Of a stretch of 64,000 bases of DNA, positions 1 to 11,909 are shown in pieces. The stretch's first letter is position 1. Each line of letters opens with the position of its first letter. The DNA lies in NCBI GenBank assembly GCA_963575745.1, contig CAUYUJ010019359.1, forward strand, positions 397,273 through 461,272, in the 5' to 3' direction. Both the position numbers and the translations under genes were made by a program. The notes under the pieces are model-generated. The model searched no databases. It was not told the origin of the DNA and worked only from the letters and a program-made list of their open reading frames with translations. Origin of the DNA: Prorocentrum cordatum. Lineage: Eukaryota > Sar > Dinophyceae > Prorocentrales > Prorocentraceae.

Positions 1-475
1 CCAGGGCCTCCCCCCCCCCGCCGTCCGCTGAAGTTGTCTCCCTTTTTGAGTCTAGCCACGCCCTGGATGATTCGGGGCGTCGGTGTCGCAGGTGCCGAGG
101 CTCAGCTGCAGTGTCCTCGGCCCGTGCTTGGAGAAAGACTGAATCCGTTCGGCTTGTCGCCATAGACGGCTCTCTCCGTGGACTCCCCGAGGGTGCGAGG
201 CTACACATCGCTGGAGGGTGGACCCACCACTCCCACAAGTTGCGTTTGCACCAGGACCTCGGTTCTGCGTGTCTTGTGGTATGTATGGGGATAAGCAGTT
301 GCTCGGGTTGGGCAAGTTGTGCCCCAATGAGAACTGAATATCTTTGTCGGATCGAGCGAGGATTATTTCCCAAGGCCAACAGTAGGGCCGAGCTCGTGAA
401 GAAGTCTGGGGTCCACATGAGGCCTCAGTGGTGGTTGGATGGACTTCGTCCTGGCACTCCTGACTCCTGACTCAT

Positions 476-606
476 CCCCCTCCCCCTCCTCCCCCTCCCC
501 CCCTCCCCATCCTCCTCCTCCTCCTCCTCCTCCTCCTCCTCCTCCTCTTCTTCGTTGCCTCCCCTCCTCTTCCTCCTCTCCTCCTCCTCCTCCTCCTCCT
601 CCGTCC
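476..606 (+). repeat. (CTC)n tract
   Basis: Interrupted TCC/CTC repeats. Confidence 0.95.
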
Positions 607-974
607 GGCCCGCCTCCCGGAAGCGCGAGGCCCGCAGACTGTACCCGGAAGTGCACTGCTCTCGCTCTTGCGCGGTCGTGCTCCCAGGCACCGGGCGAGG
701 GCCGAAGCGCCACCCGGCGCTTCGGCATCGGGCCCGCCTCGCGGGCTGGCTTCGCGAGGCTGTGCTCGCACGGCCCGCCCCCCAAGGCCTCCTCCCTCCT
801 CCTCCCTCCTCCCCTGCCTCGTTGCCTGCTCGCGAACGTCTTCTGATTCGGCATTTCGACACTGGGCGGAAGGAGGGGGGAGGGGGGGGGGTCTGGCTCT
901 GGGCCTCTGCTGAGGGCGACTGTTTGCACCTCTGCGTCCTAGGGGGAGACTCCACCTGCTCGAAACTGGCGCGA

Positions 975-1140
975 GTGGTAAGACGAAGATCCAAGACGAG
1001 GGTAAAATCGGGTGAGGCAGATTCGAGAATCTCTGAGATCTGGCGGCCCTGGAGGATGTCTCGGGAGCCGCGGCCTTCCTAGAGCGTTCCAGAACGCTCT
1101 GAGAGCGTTCCGGAACGCTCTGGAACGGATTATCCTCGCC
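975..1140 (-). repeat. B-family dyad repeat, copy 1
   Basis: It includes a perfect 20-bp palindrome at 1102-1121 (AGAGCGTTCCGGAACGCTCT) and tandem related units, next to GGAGGATGTCTCGGGAGCC. Reverse orientation to copies 2 and 3. Confidence 0.75.
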
Positions 1141-1435
1141 CCAGCTCCGCCCGAAGGATGCCGACATGCGCGCGCGGCCGACGGGCGCGAGTGGCCCGCG
1201 TTATGAAAGGGATCGTGCCACCCCCCCCCCACGCAAGCGCGCAGAGGCGCTCGAATGAGTTCCTCCTGCGCGCGCGAAAGGCCCTGTTGGACCCCATGCC
1301 GGCAGAGCTCTTCGGCACGCGACCTGCACCCAAAGGAGCCGGACAGGGCAGGGCAGTCCAACACAACCGCCCCGGGACCTGCACAACAAGCGCCAGCCCT
1401 TCTCAGAGGAGGGAAAGGCACGGATACCGCTGCCC

Positions 1436-1520
1436 TGGCCTCGTTTTCGCCCGTCTGGGCCTCCTGGGAGGCCCTCGTCGCCGCCGCGGGATTCGCCTCG
1501 ACATACTGGTCAGACCGAAC
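1436..1520 (+). repeat. Q repeat, copy 1
   Basis: GGCCTCCTGGGAGGCCCTCG followed by GCCGCCGCGGGATTCGCC. Confidence 0.65.
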
Positions 1521-1532
1521 GCACCCCGGGAG

Positions 1533-1645
1533 GAGGAGAGGAGGAGGAGGAGGAGGAGGAGGAGGAGGAGGAGGAGGAGGAGGAGGAGGAGGACGAAGAG
1601 GAGGAGGAGGAGGAGGAGGAGGAGAGGAGGAGGAGAGGAGGGGGA

Positions 1646-1677
<32 letters not shown>

Positions 1678-1683
1678 GAGGAG
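1533..1683 (+). repeat. (GAG)n tract
   Basis: GGA repeats with a few interruptions. Confidence 0.95.
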
Positions 1684-2415
1684 AGGTGCGGAGAGCAGCA
1701 GTCCCAGGACCCTTTCTGGGTTCCCTTCCTTCCATGTTCCTTCGCTTCGTCGTCGTCGTCGTCGTTAGTCGTCTTCCCCCACGACTGGTCTCGGAGAGGG
1801 CGAGTTCGTTGTCACCGAGGCCCGCTTCTCGCAGCCTGGGGCTAGGTGTGCTGTCCAGGCGTACGCTGGCCCCGCGAACGAAACGCCGCCAAGGGCCCGT
1901 GTCGGCATGGCAATGAGATAAATTTACTTGCGCTCGCAATTTCAGATCCCAACCACCTCACGGCTTCAGGAGCTCACGAGAGCCCCAATGATCCAGCCGT
2001 CTGGTTGTCCTCTGGGGAGGCCTGAGAACCTGGGCAAGGGCACTCGCACGACAAGCGAGGCGTAACTACTGCCATTCCGAAGAGCTTTCCGTGGAGGCGC
2101 CAGTGCTAGCTCGGACCTGTGGCATGGCAACCTGCGGGACTGCATGATGCTGAGGCAAGCAATCGAGCTACGCAGGAAAGAGGTCCTCAAGCGAAAGAAC
2201 GTGACGACCTCACGCGGTGGTTTGCGCAGGCCGCCATCGCGGTACACCGCCGAAGATCCTCGCAATCGACACGCACCGCCCCCGACCAAGAATCGGTCAG
2301 AACCGTTCTGTCGACCCCATCCCAGGGTCCATCCCGGCCAGTTTCCCGAGCCTCGCCCCTTCGGAGCGGCGAAAGCCTATCGAAGAAGCTCACCAACCCT
2401 CAGAACGACCACGCT

Positions 2416-2416
2416 T

Positions 2417-2462
<46 letters not shown>
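2416..2462 (+). repeat. (TCG)n tract
   Basis: Uninterrupted TCG units. Confidence 0.95.
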
Positions 2463-3070
2463 ACCCAGACTTCCGGCCGCTCCAATCTTTTCGATGCGCG
2501 GGCCACGCAGGTCCGGACCACTTCTCTCTATAGAAGCGGTCTTCGTCCTAAGTCGCTCTTTCCCGCTCCCGAGGCCCGGCGATGGCCCCTGTGGATGCCC
2601 AAAGCTGTCACAATCCCGCCGCTCCGATTTTGGTTGGAGCGCCGGACCTCTGGGTATTGGTCGTCGTCGTCGTTGTCGTCGTAAGCGTCGCCGCCGACGT
2701 CGCCGCCGTCGCCGTCGCTGGCTCGAGAGCCCGCCGCCGCAGAGGGGCGCCCTCCTGGCGTCCTCCTCCGTGCTCGCGGCCGCCCGCTCGCCGGCAGGCA
2801 GCACGGGCCCCCGGGGCCTCCTGCCAAAGGGGGAGCACACCGGCGAGCAGAGGACGCGGCAGGGCGCGTGCGCAGAGGGCGCCCGTCGACCACCGCCGGG
2901 CCTGGCCAGGGCCGCCCGTCCAGCAGGGATCCGACGCCTCAAGAGAAACACGGAGCGCGGCGGGACTCTGGCAGTCTCTCGGGCCTCCATAGGGGGGCCC
3001 GCGCCGAGCCTCGGGAGCGTCAAAGCACGACGCGCGACGAAGCGCCGGCCCCAGCGAAATGTAAAACATG

Positions 3071-3235
3071 GCTAGGATCGGGATAAATCGCTCCAGAGCG
3101 TTCCAGAGCGCTCTCAGAACGTTCCGGAACGCTCTGGAGCGGCCGCGGCGCCCAATACATCCTCCACGCCGATCCTCAGAGATTTCGAGTTATCCCGATC
3201 TGATTTTGTCCCGATCTTCGCGTCGTTTTATCTTG
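3071..3235 (+). repeat. B-family dyad repeat, copy 2
   Basis: Units of GAGCGTTCC/GGAACGCTC near the left, then GGCCGCGGCGCCCAATACAT and GATTTCGAGTTATCCCGATC. Confidence 0.75.
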
Positions 3236-3322
3236 GGCCTCCATAGGCCCTCGCCGAGCCTCGGGAGCGTCAGAGCACGACGCGGGACGAAGCCCCGGCC
3301 CCGGCGAAGTGGTCCGGACCTC

Positions 3323-3488
3323 TGAAGGGGCCCTGGGACACACAAATAAATACACACAAATAACAAGATCCCCCATATTTTCCAATATTCTCTTGGTTTC
3401 TGTCTTCCCCACCACTTCCCATACTTTCCCATATTTTCCTGGGAGTCGGCGATTCAGTGTGTCTGTGTGCTTTTTTTTCCTCTCCTGA
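3323..3488 (+). mobile_element. Introner-like element, copy 1
   Basis: The 166-bp copy begins TGAAGGGG and ends CTCTCCTGA. Flanks ACCTC and ATCTC match at 4 of 5 positions. The family shows ACACACAAATAAATACACAC near the left end, two CCCATATTTT-type blocks inside, and a TGTGTCTGTGTG plus pyrimidine tract at the right end. This copy lies in the 3' flank. Confidence 0.8.
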
Positions 3489-3623
3489 ATCTCTGGGGCC
3501 CACGCAGCGAACAAGTGGGAGCGGCCGGGTGTCTGGGCCCGTGCCCGGCCAGGGCCGTCCCGGGCCCTGCATGCCACGGGGTATGCGCCAGCATGTGGCC
3601 GAGGCCAGGGGGATCTGTCCATG

Positions 3624-3781
3624 ACCATCCTCCTTCCTCCTTCCTCCTTCCTTCCTTCTTCCTCATTCCTCCTCCTCCTCCTCCTACTCCTCCTCTTCCC
3701 CCTCCCCCTCCTCCTCCTCCCCCTCCTCCTCCTCCTCCTCCTCCTCCTCCTCCTCCTCCTCCTCCTCCTCCTCCTCCTCCC
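3624..3781 (+). repeat. (CTC)n tract
   Basis: TTCC units passing into TCC units. Confidence 0.95.
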
Positions 3782-4299
3782 TGGACAAGCATGGGAGTGT
3801 GTAGATTCCTGACGTGGAGGACCAGCGAACGGCAAAGGAACGTCAAAGAGGCAGGGGCCTTGTGCGCAGGGGCGTGTCAACCTTACGCGGTGGCTTGCGC
3901 AGGCGACCGGCGCGACACAGGGCAGGGAAAATAATGTGCTTCACGCGCAGCGGGAAGCTTGCGAATGTCCGAGCACAGTCGCCCCCGTCATTCCAAGTCG
4001 CCCACGTAGGGCCATTGCAAATACGAAGATATACCACAATGACTGAGCACGAGGAATATTGCGACCCCTGACAAGCTAACTATCGAGCATGGCCGCCAGC
4101 GCCCATATCCCACAGGCTAATTCAGCCTCGAACTCTTTAACGGCACAACCCTTTAGCGAAACACGCTTTAGCCGCGGCGCTTGAAGGACTAATGAACAGG
4201 AACAGGAGGCGGAGAAGGAGGAGCAAGAGGATAAGCAGGAAGGTGAGGAGAAGCAACAGCAGCAGGTGGGTACTCGGGATGGCAAGGGGAAGAAGAGGA

Positions 4300-4355
4300 A
4301 GAGGACAGAGGAGGAGGAGGAGGAGGAGGAGGAGGAGGAGGAGGAGGAGGAGGAG
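4300..4355 (+). repeat. (GAG)n tract
   Basis: GGA units. Confidence 0.95.
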
Positions 4356-5121
4356 GACTGTTGTTCAAGATCGGTTGCAGATGATCGAGTGTGTAGGGCC
4401 TCGTGGCCCACGTCATGTCAGGACGCTTCAAGTGTGTCCACGACGCGCACGGAATCTGTCAAATACACTTGAGCCCCTGCGGTCTTCCAGAAGCAAATGT
4501 TCCCCCAATGTGCTCCGACAACCCACGAATGGGCTTGTAAATTGCCTTCTCGTGCTTTGGGCTTTGATGGCAAAACTTGGGTGGGGGCATGTTCCTTAAG
4601 TGCTGCACTCAATTTACTATGCTACTGCTTCTCCCCGCGCGCGAGCTTGTCACGACAGATTGGGACAATTACCAAAACCGCCGCCCAACAACTTTCCAGA
4701 GCCACGAACGCGCAAGCAAATGACGAGGACGATACAAGATGGGCCAATGGAATGCACGAATCGGTTGAATCCGGCGGACCCCCTGCGATCCCCCTTCGCC
4801 GTGATGAGCCCTGAGGGTGCATGATGACGTGCCGCGTGGACCCCAGGAGGCGCGCCACGGGCCTTGCGAGACAGCTGCTTGGGGCTCTCTTGCACGCGCT
4901 CCGTGCGCCCCAAGGATCTGCGGGGTCGCTCCGCCCTTCACCCGTGAGCTTCCCTTCGGCCCCCCGTGCATCGGCGGTGGACAAGCCTCCCTTTCGTAAA
5001 CCTCCCCTTAGTGAAAACGGCCTGGTGCCGAAACCGACGGACCTGGACCCGCAAAACTGACGGCCGCGACGCCCTCCCGCGAACCGAAAACGGCCAATTC
5101 GCTAATCGACGTGTCAGGGTA

Positions 5122-5301
5122 CCCCGGATTCCATAACAAGGTGGGGGGGGTCACATTCGGGGGGGGGTCTAATTTGAGCTGTCTTGGAGGGTTGGGGGGG
5201 GTCTGGGCAAAGGGCCGCCCTTTCATGGATAGTCTGGGGGAGTCTAAAACTTCTTGTCTGGGAGGGTTGTGACCCCCTCGCTTTCATTACGAAATCTGGA
5301 G
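5122..5301 (+). mobile_element. TA-flanked inverted-repeat element, copy 1 (180 bp)
   Basis: Both ends are bounded by TA (5120-5121 and 5302-5303). The ends CCCCGGATTCCATAAC and, reversed, CTCCAGATTTCGTAATG form imperfect terminal inverted repeats. The flanks reappear without the element at 24003-24170, an empty site. TA duplication suggests Tc1/mariner-type mobilisation. It has no coding capacity. Confidence 0.85.
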
Positions 5302-6005
5302 TAGGAGGTCTGTCCACCCCCGATTGCATTCCGGCCCCATGGCTGGACCCCAGAGGCGCTCAGCCGGCCTGTCAAGGCGGCTGGGCGGGGCCTCAGGTCG
5401 GCACACCCCTCGCGCACGTCGTACCCAAGTGACTCCCAAGAGGCCCTCGGCTGGCCCTCCGAGGACCCGAAGGAGTGGCCCAAACGCGGCCAGGATGGCC
5501 ACAGGAGGCTCCGAGGTGGCCTCGCGGAGGCCCTCCAGAAGCCACAGATTTGAACGATTGGCAGCGGCACTGCAAAGCGGCCCCAGCACTCCCCAACAGA
5601 CTCCAAGGCGACCCCCCCAAACCCCCCTGTTGAAGCCAGCCTGACCACGAGAGAGATCACTTGCAACGATCGGTGCCGAGCCCCGCCAAAGCCGTACCTC
5701 CCCCCAATCACCAGCCGACTGCGAGATTTGCGCTCGGGCCTGCCCTCAGAAGAAAGACGCGACCCACACGCGCATCGAGGCCATGTAGCCCGACAAAGCA
5801 CTCGCATGGACCAGACGGCGCACTGGCTGGGAGTTGTGCGTGCTCGCACGAGCGTTGGTTCTCTCTCTCTCTCTCTCTCACACACTCACGGAAAAGCACG
5901 GCAGGCCATCAGAGGCCCGCGAGGCTGACGCGTCAGCCCCGAACCCTTGAAATCCTCCTTGGAGCCCCGCTCCCATCCACTCCTCCTCCACCTGGAAATA
6001 ATTTC

Positions 6006-6118
6006 TCTGAGGTCCGCGCGGACTTCTGTATCGGCGCTGGAGCGCGCCAGGGGCGGCGCCGGAGACGCCTCCAGCGGGCCCAGCGCAGATCCAAGCCAGA
6101 AATCCGTGCGGACCTCAG
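6006..6118. mobile_element. G-family element, diverged copy
   Basis: CTGAGGTCCGCGCGGACTTC at the left and AATCCGTGCGGACCTCAG at the right are inverted; the middle has GGCGGCGCCGGAG. Confidence 0.7.
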
Positions 6119-6409
6119 AAAAGTTCATGCTTATGCAAGTAGTTGCACTTCAACTGGAGCCCCTCCCCGCGTCCACTCCCTCCCCCATCCCTCCATCCCC
6201 CGGGCATCCAAGGACAAGCGACCGTCGCGGATTCCATCCGCCGGGGCACGCCGGAACGGCACGGCGCGACGCTCCGGGACCCGCCCGGCAACGGGGCTGC
6301 AGTGGGGCAGCGAAGACACACCGACATGGCTGCTCCCCAGGCCTCTCCCAGTGCGCGGTCTGGCCAAGAAACTGAGCCTGCGGTGGCCTGACAAAATCTG
6401 GATTGCCCT

Positions 6410-6660
6410 GGGGTTGTCCCAAATTCTGCCCCGTGGGATGTCCCGTGGTTGACCCGTGAGCTGACCCGCGGGCCGTCCCGTGGGTGATTTACCGCGACTG
6501 GTCGGGCTGGTCCCGCGGGTGGTCCCGCCCAACTGTCTCGTGGCTGTGCTGTGGGTTGTCCTGTTGGTTGTGCCGTAGGTTGTCCCGTGGGCTGTCCTGT
6601 GGTTGTCCTGCGGGTTCTCCTGCGGGTTGTCCCGCGGAATGTCCCGCGTTTGTGCGGTGG
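6410..6660 (+). repeat. Degenerate GTCCYGYGGGTT array
   Basis: A run of 10-13-bp variants such as GTCCCGTGGGTG, GTCCTGTTGGTT and GTCCCGCGGAAT, too diverged for an exact unit. Confidence 0.8.
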
Positions 6661-7320
6661 CCGACCCGTCGGGAATGCAAATCGAGACGCAAATCCAGTT
6701 GCAAGCGACCTGCAAAACAATATACAGTTTGAATCGTAGCTTGAGGTGCAATCGTGATGAAGGTCGAAATGCAAAGTAAACTGCCTTCGGCTTGCAACTC
6801 TATACTGTATGTGCACATCTAACTTGTAATCCGAGAGTAAGCAGACTTGCGACAATGCATGCAGATCGAACACCAAGTCGACATGTAAACCTACCTGCCG
6901 TTGAAAGTAGAAATGCACATGCAATCGAGTTGACCGCCGCAACAACAAAAGTAAAATGACAGTTGTCACTACCGTATAAATTCGCAATGCAATTGCGATC
7001 GAAACCGACATCATCATCCGAATATGCATGATACGGTACGTCATCGAAGCGCACATCGAACTGCCAATCGACGTTCATCCAACCTGACAATCGAAATGCA
7101 CGTCGACATGTAAATACGCGTGCGATCGAGGTGCAATCAGAACGGACATCGAATAACAAACCATCACTGGGATCTAAGTGCAGATTCAAGTTCAACCGAG
7201 GGGAAACTCCAACTGCGAGTCGAAATGCACATCCAATTGCAGTTGGCATGCAAATTCAGATGCACATCGGGTACACATAGAACTGTAACCGAGGCGCACG
7301 TCGAAATGGAAGTTCCACAG
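6660..7320 (+). repeat. Degenerate AATGCACATCGA-type array
   Basis: About 12-14-bp variants (GAAATGCACATCC, AAATGCAAAGTAA, CGAAATGCACGTCGACATG) recur for 650 bp. The segment is less GC-rich than its surroundings. Confidence 0.7.
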
Positions 7321-7753
7321 CCCTCAGACACCCTCATCACCCGAAGGGTGGAATATGGGGTATTCATGCGCACTTCTGCGAAACAATCTCTACATCGTCG
7401 TCGGCACGCCCTGGGATCCACCGTTGTACTAGGGACCAACTTGAGCACCAGGACGACGCTCGAAAGACCACAACCAGGTCAACTTGGCATGAAAGAAACG
7501 GCTTCTGCAGGGAACGGGTCCTGGACTACGGAGCCTCCTCCAGGACCAGGCCTCCATCCTGCGCTGTTGTTTCACGGTCCCGTGGCCCGCATGCCCCCGG
7601 GAGGCCCACAACGCGGAGGAACCTCAGGAACCGTTTCCCTCGGGACCCCTGCCCTGCATGGCGGCCCACCCAGGCCCAGGATGGACTACAGCCGGAACGT
7701 GGCCCCAAGAACGCGGGTCAAGGGACTGAGCCCGTCCGCCGTGGCCTCCCCAG

Positions 7754-7811
7754 AGGAGGAGGAGGAGGAGGAGGAGGAGGAGGAGGAGGAGGAGGAGGAG
7801 TAGGAGGAGGA
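7754..7811 (+). repeat. (GAG)n tract
   Basis: GGA units. Confidence 0.95.
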
Positions 7812-8097
7812 GGAACGACGTCCCTCAAAGAGCGCGGCTCAGAACATGGCCCCAAGAACGCGGGCAATCACTGTTGCGGGGACCTCGCGACAATCGGTAC
7901 GGGGGCAGTTACGCCAACAAAAAAAAAAAAAACAGCGGCAAAACTGCAGCAATGTCGTTGATGCGATGTCTGTAGCAGGCAGGCCCGTGCCAACCGTGAG
8001 CCCGTCCGCCGTGGCCTCCCCGCCCGTGGAGAGCGGCGCCCCTCAAAGAGCACGGCGCACCCTCTCCGCGCCCCTCTCACTGGGACCCCGCCATATT

Positions 8098-8327
8098 GGG
8101 CGCCCGAGTTATCCGGGGTAACTCGGGTCCGGGGTAACTCGGGTTTGGGTTCCCGAAAAAGGAACCCGAGTTAGCCCTGACCCGAGTTACCCCTGATGAT
8201 TCGGGGCTCTGGACGCCCGAATTATCCGGGGTAACTCGGGTCCGGGGTAACTCGGGTTTGGAATCCCGAAAAAGCGAACCCGAGTTAGCCCTGACCCGAG
8301 TTACCCCTGATGATTCGGGGCTCTGAC
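8098..8327 (+). repeat. Tandem duplication of a dyad-rich unit
   Basis: Two copies of about 116 bp, each with GGGGTAACTCGGGT and ACCCGAGTTACCCC in inverted arrangement around a GGTTCCCGAAAAAGGAACCC hairpin. Confidence 0.9.
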
Positions 8328-8865
8328 CATAACGGGCACTTTGGCCAGCGACCCGGCGAACCCAACCCTCCCCGGTGTGGGCAACGCTGCGGTGCCAGAA
8401 AGAGGCCCCAAAGTTGCGGGCAAGGTTCGTATCCATATCCGGTGCGTCTTGGATTTTTTGGGAAGGAGCGTCACAAGGCCGAGGCGCACTGAATATGGAT
8501 AAAAATCAAGCCTCTAGGGGGCAAATTTATTCATATCCAGCGCGCCTCTGGTTTCTGGGGAAGGGAACCCGAAGCTCCATATCGCAGTGGACATGGACAG
8601 AAGTATTGCCCACAAAAGTGGCCCCTTTCGGCAAACCTCCCAACAAAAACCCGTCAGTGCGTACCCCTTACGGTGATGCGGACCCTCGTGCCAGCCGTCT
8701 GCACCGGACGGCATGCTCGCGCCGGGTTGGGCCGCTGCGCCCTCTGGCCCCGTCGGGGGGGCCCCGGCGAGGGCTGCACGGAAGGCCGGCCTGGGGCAGC
8801 CTCGGGAGGTCCTTCCGGGTTTCCGGCAGGGCTGCGCTCGACGTCTCTCGGCACGACTCCAGCCC

Positions 8866-9118
8866 TTGGTGGGCCCTGGAAACGACAGGGCCGCTTTTTT
8901 ACCGGTTCCGTTCTGCCGTTTTTTTGCCGGCTCCGACGCCGGTTTTTCTTACAAATTCCGTTTTGCCGTGCTTTTACGGGTTCCCGCTCCGGTTCCACTC
9001 CTGGAGCAGTTTTTGTTGCCGTTTCCGGTCGCCGTTTTTTGTTGCCGTTTCCATTTTCAAGGGACACTTTTTCGGAAACGGTGAAAAGACGGCCCTGCCG
9101 TTTCCGGGGCCCGCTGAG
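8866..9118. mobile_element. U-family inverted-repeat element, copy 1
   Basis: The ends GTGGGCCCTGGAAACG and CCGTTTCCGGGGCCCGC are inverted. A 9-bp direct repeat CTCCAGCCC flanks it (8857-8865, 9119-9127). The interior is GCCGTTTCCGG-type units with T-runs. An 8-9-bp duplication suggests hAT- or Mutator-like mobilisation. Confidence 0.7.
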
Positions 9119-9940
9119 CTCCAGCCCAACCGGGAGCTGTCGTCGGCGCTGCGGTCAGGGGCGAGAGGCAGTGAGCACGAGGCGCCGTGACCGAGAAGGT
9201 GGGAAGACACCGCACCTCGGGGAGAGCCGCGCGGCACCGCCGCAACCGAAGTTGACGCCGAGTCCGACCGCACGTGCCCGATATGGAGGTCCTGTGCAGA
9301 GCGAAGACGTCCATGCCCTCGAAGAAGGGGTCCACAGCAGCATGCTGCACCGAGAGTCTCCTTCGGCCACCACAGCGGGCGGGGCAAGCAGGTGGACAGA
9401 GAGGGGCGTCACGGGGACGCGGCACAGGAGAAACGCGAGGGCGAGAGGGGGAGATAGATACAGAGCAGAGAGAGAGGGAGAGAGAGAGAGAGAGAGATGG
9501 GGCGCAGGGAAAGAGAAATGGAGGGAGTGGACGCAGGGGAAGGAAGGAGGCGAGGGGAGAGCTGACAGTATCGCCAGGACGCGCCGGCACATTGCCGACA
9601 CCAACGGCTCTGGTTACACAACGCACAACGACTTTCAATACGTCTGGATCGCTGCGGTGCGTGTCTACACGTCTCGCAATGTAAGTTGTGGACTCAGAGC
9701 CTGCACAGTGGCTTAATGCTTTGCGGGCCACAAGGTCAGAAGACGGAAAACGCATCGCAAAATTCCAAGATGGTGAGCCTTGCACTCGAGGACAACTCCT
9801 GATGAGGACCGTACTCACTGAGCGCCGTTGAAAGCCATCATGGCGTGCCAGCGCCGATCTCGGGGTGGACGAACGGGGGCGTTCCGTAGTTCAGGGAGGA
9901 AGGGTGTCATCTGCGCGCAGCTGGCTTTACCGGCGCCTCC

Positions 9941-10024
9941 TTGCGCCCGAGGCGACCATGTCTTGAAGGAAGTGCCTGGCGACGGGATCGAGAGCAGCCG
10001 CGCGCAGCAAATTTCGTAACCCCC
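9941..10024 (-). CDS. Possible C-terminal kinase exon (tentative)
   Basis: The frame reads GLRNLLRAAALDPVARHFLQ then DMVASGARRR, followed by a good donor (GCGCCG/GTAAAGCC). The position, 270 bp after the subdomain XI exon, and the helical look would suit a kinase C-terminal tail. Two things argue against it. The acceptor GGGGAAG/GG gives the wrong phase for the preferred donor of the previous exon. A related segment also occurs at about 22.58-22.71 kb inside intron 7, so this may be a dispersed repeat. Confidence 0.25.
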
Positions 10025-10292
10025 CTTCCCCACCATGCGCCCCCCCCCCCCAAAGTCTGAGACGACGCCGTTCTTGCGAAGACGCCTCGTGATAACACCC
10101 CAGAGCACGACCCGGATACAGCCCTGTGTGTGTGCCGGGGAGCGAAAAGTATGAAACATCGAGCAAGACCGTGAGTATACTCGTCGTCCTCCTCCTGCCC
10201 CCTCAGCCCTCCATATCCTCCCCCTCTGCTCGGGATGTGAAGGCGCGGGAGGAGATCTCAGGTCTCGCTGCTAAGCTTGGCCCACGCACTTC

Positions 10293-10357
10293 CTGGAGGT
10301 GTCCGCTGCGAGCAGGGCGTCTGCGAGGGACGTGGCCCGCTGCGACATCCCCTCGGC
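10293..10357 (-). CDS. Kinase exon, subdomain XI
   Basis: The exon reads AEGMSQRATSLADALLAADT then S plus two bases. It matches the subdomain XI pattern (FPEGMSxxAxxLxxxLLxxDPxxR), which closes the kinase C-lobe. The acceptor is CGCCCGCAAG/GCC and the preferred donor CTCCAG/GAAGTG is GA-type, phase 2. A GT donor (GGAA/GTGCGT) lies three bases further on. The codon spanning the donor would encode the conserved Arg or a Ser. It is the last exon identified with reasonable confidence; the stop codon must lie in the remaining 10 kb or beyond the window. Confidence 0.7.
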
Positions 10358-11149
10358 CTTGCGGGCGCCGCTTGATGAAGATAAGAAGGCAAGGCATGGA
10401 GCAAGACAGAGAGATCGACGCGACCTCGAGGAGCATGCACAGCACCTACACGCAGAAAGCACCTGTGGACCACCACCATGCCTGGCCAGGGCCAACCTGG
10501 GCCCTGGCAACGCATGATGGCGTGACGTGAATTTGCTGGGCGGCATGAGGAGGAAGAGGAGAACAGAGCGCGACCACAGAACTTCACCGGACTTGGCCTC
10601 GCCCGCTGTGCGAATCAAAAGGTCGCCAAGTAAATCGGGAACGCTACAAAAGCCGACCTGAGAAAGGCAAACTCATGCAATGAACCGTGGCCTGAAAGAG
10701 AATCGAGCGCGTTGCAAGCGCGAAGAAAGGGAGAAGCGAGGGGGGGAGAAGGGAGGCATTTAGAAGGGCGGGCAGGACGGGCGAACGCCGAGGCTCGCCA
10801 CGGCCAAATTCCACAGCCACGTGATGGTGTGATGTGAGTATAGACGCCTTTTGAGGAACATTCAGCTGTGAGGGCGGGGTAATCAGATGATGCTCGCCAT
10901 GTCCACGCGCTGCAGTGCACATGCATCGGGGGGGGGGAGCGCAAAGGTGGGTAGGGCCAGGGGTATAGTTGGGAGGAGCATCGCTCTAAACGATTCCTGG
11001 AAGAAGGAACCCTGAGCATCCAGCTGTGATTTCGCTCCCGCGCCCTCCTTGGGAGAACCCCCCCTCCACGAACCCCCGAAGGCAGTGGGCAAGTGGCCCT
11101 TCCGGCGAGCAAGCCCGGGCAACAGCATTAGACCTCCATCTGTGCTTCG

Positions 11150-11225
11150 GCATCCTCCTCCCTCCTCCCTCCTCCTCCCTCCTCCTCCCTCCTCCTCCCT
11201 CCTCCTCCCTCCTCCTCCTCCCTCC
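11150..11225 (+). repeat. (CCTCCTCCCT)n tract
   Basis: CCTCCT/CCCTCCT units. Confidence 0.95.
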
Positions 11226-11745
11226 GAGATGCCGAGGGCACGCTCGCACGGCCCCCCGTTCCCCGATCCCTCCTCGTGCACTGCAGCCTCGTGCTCCCCC
11301 TCCCTTCCCCCCAGTCTGCCGCCGTCAAGCAGCGGGGCCTGCGCCGATGCGCTGTCGAGCTTGAAGGAGACGATGCGGGAAAGCAGATCCTGACGAGGCG
11401 CACGCCAGAGGATGGCGCTCGCCGCGGCTCGACGGGACTACTTCCCCAAACAGAGTCTACACTGGGGGCCCTTCCTTTGGGACGCCCAGAGTCACACCAA
11501 TACTATATGTCCCCTTTGGAGGCGCGCGTCCGACCCGAACATATAGCATACCCACCTTGTAGTACATCGTTTCCCGAGCGGTGTGGCCAGAAAACGCCCG
11601 CCACGACGCGTATACTATAAGCTTCCTCGGTGCGCGCGTCGCCCCTGGGGCCCTGGGGGGGCGACGCACACGTAGCAGAAGCATGCTGGGGTGACGCCGA
11701 TGCATTCTTCCCCGAATAAAGTCGACGGGCGTGGCGGGGTGTTTT

Positions 11746-11909
11746 GCCCGGTGCCCTGGGACACACAAATAAATACACACAAGTGAAAAGATTCCCCCTA
11801 GTTTCTCATATCTTCTGGGTGTTCGTCTTCCCCCCCCCACTTCCCCTATTTTCTGATATCTTGAGGACTCGACGATTCCTTGTGTCTGTGTGTGCTTTTC
11901 CCCTCCTGA
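11746..11909 (+). mobile_element. Introner-like element, copy 2
   Basis: The 164-bp copy is diverged at its first bases but typical from CCCTGGGACACAC onward, ending CCCTCCTGA. Flanks GTTTT and GTTCT match at 4 of 5. It lies in kinase intron 10, antisense to the kinase. Confidence 0.8.

Larger units (their letters stand above)
1..9930. other. 3' flank of the kinase gene, repeats only
   Basis: No convincing exon was recognised on either strand. The region holds B-family copies (975-1140, 3071-3235), a Q-family copy (1436-1520), introner copy 1, (CTC)n and (GAG)n tracts, TA element copy 1, a G-family copy (6006-6118), degenerate oligomer arrays (6410-7320), a dyad-rich tandem duplication (8098-8327) and a U-family element (8866-9118). 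The stretches 1-470, 1700-2400, 5320-6000, 7320-7740 and 9130-9930 look unique. The kinase C-terminus may lie here unseen. Confidence 0.4.
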
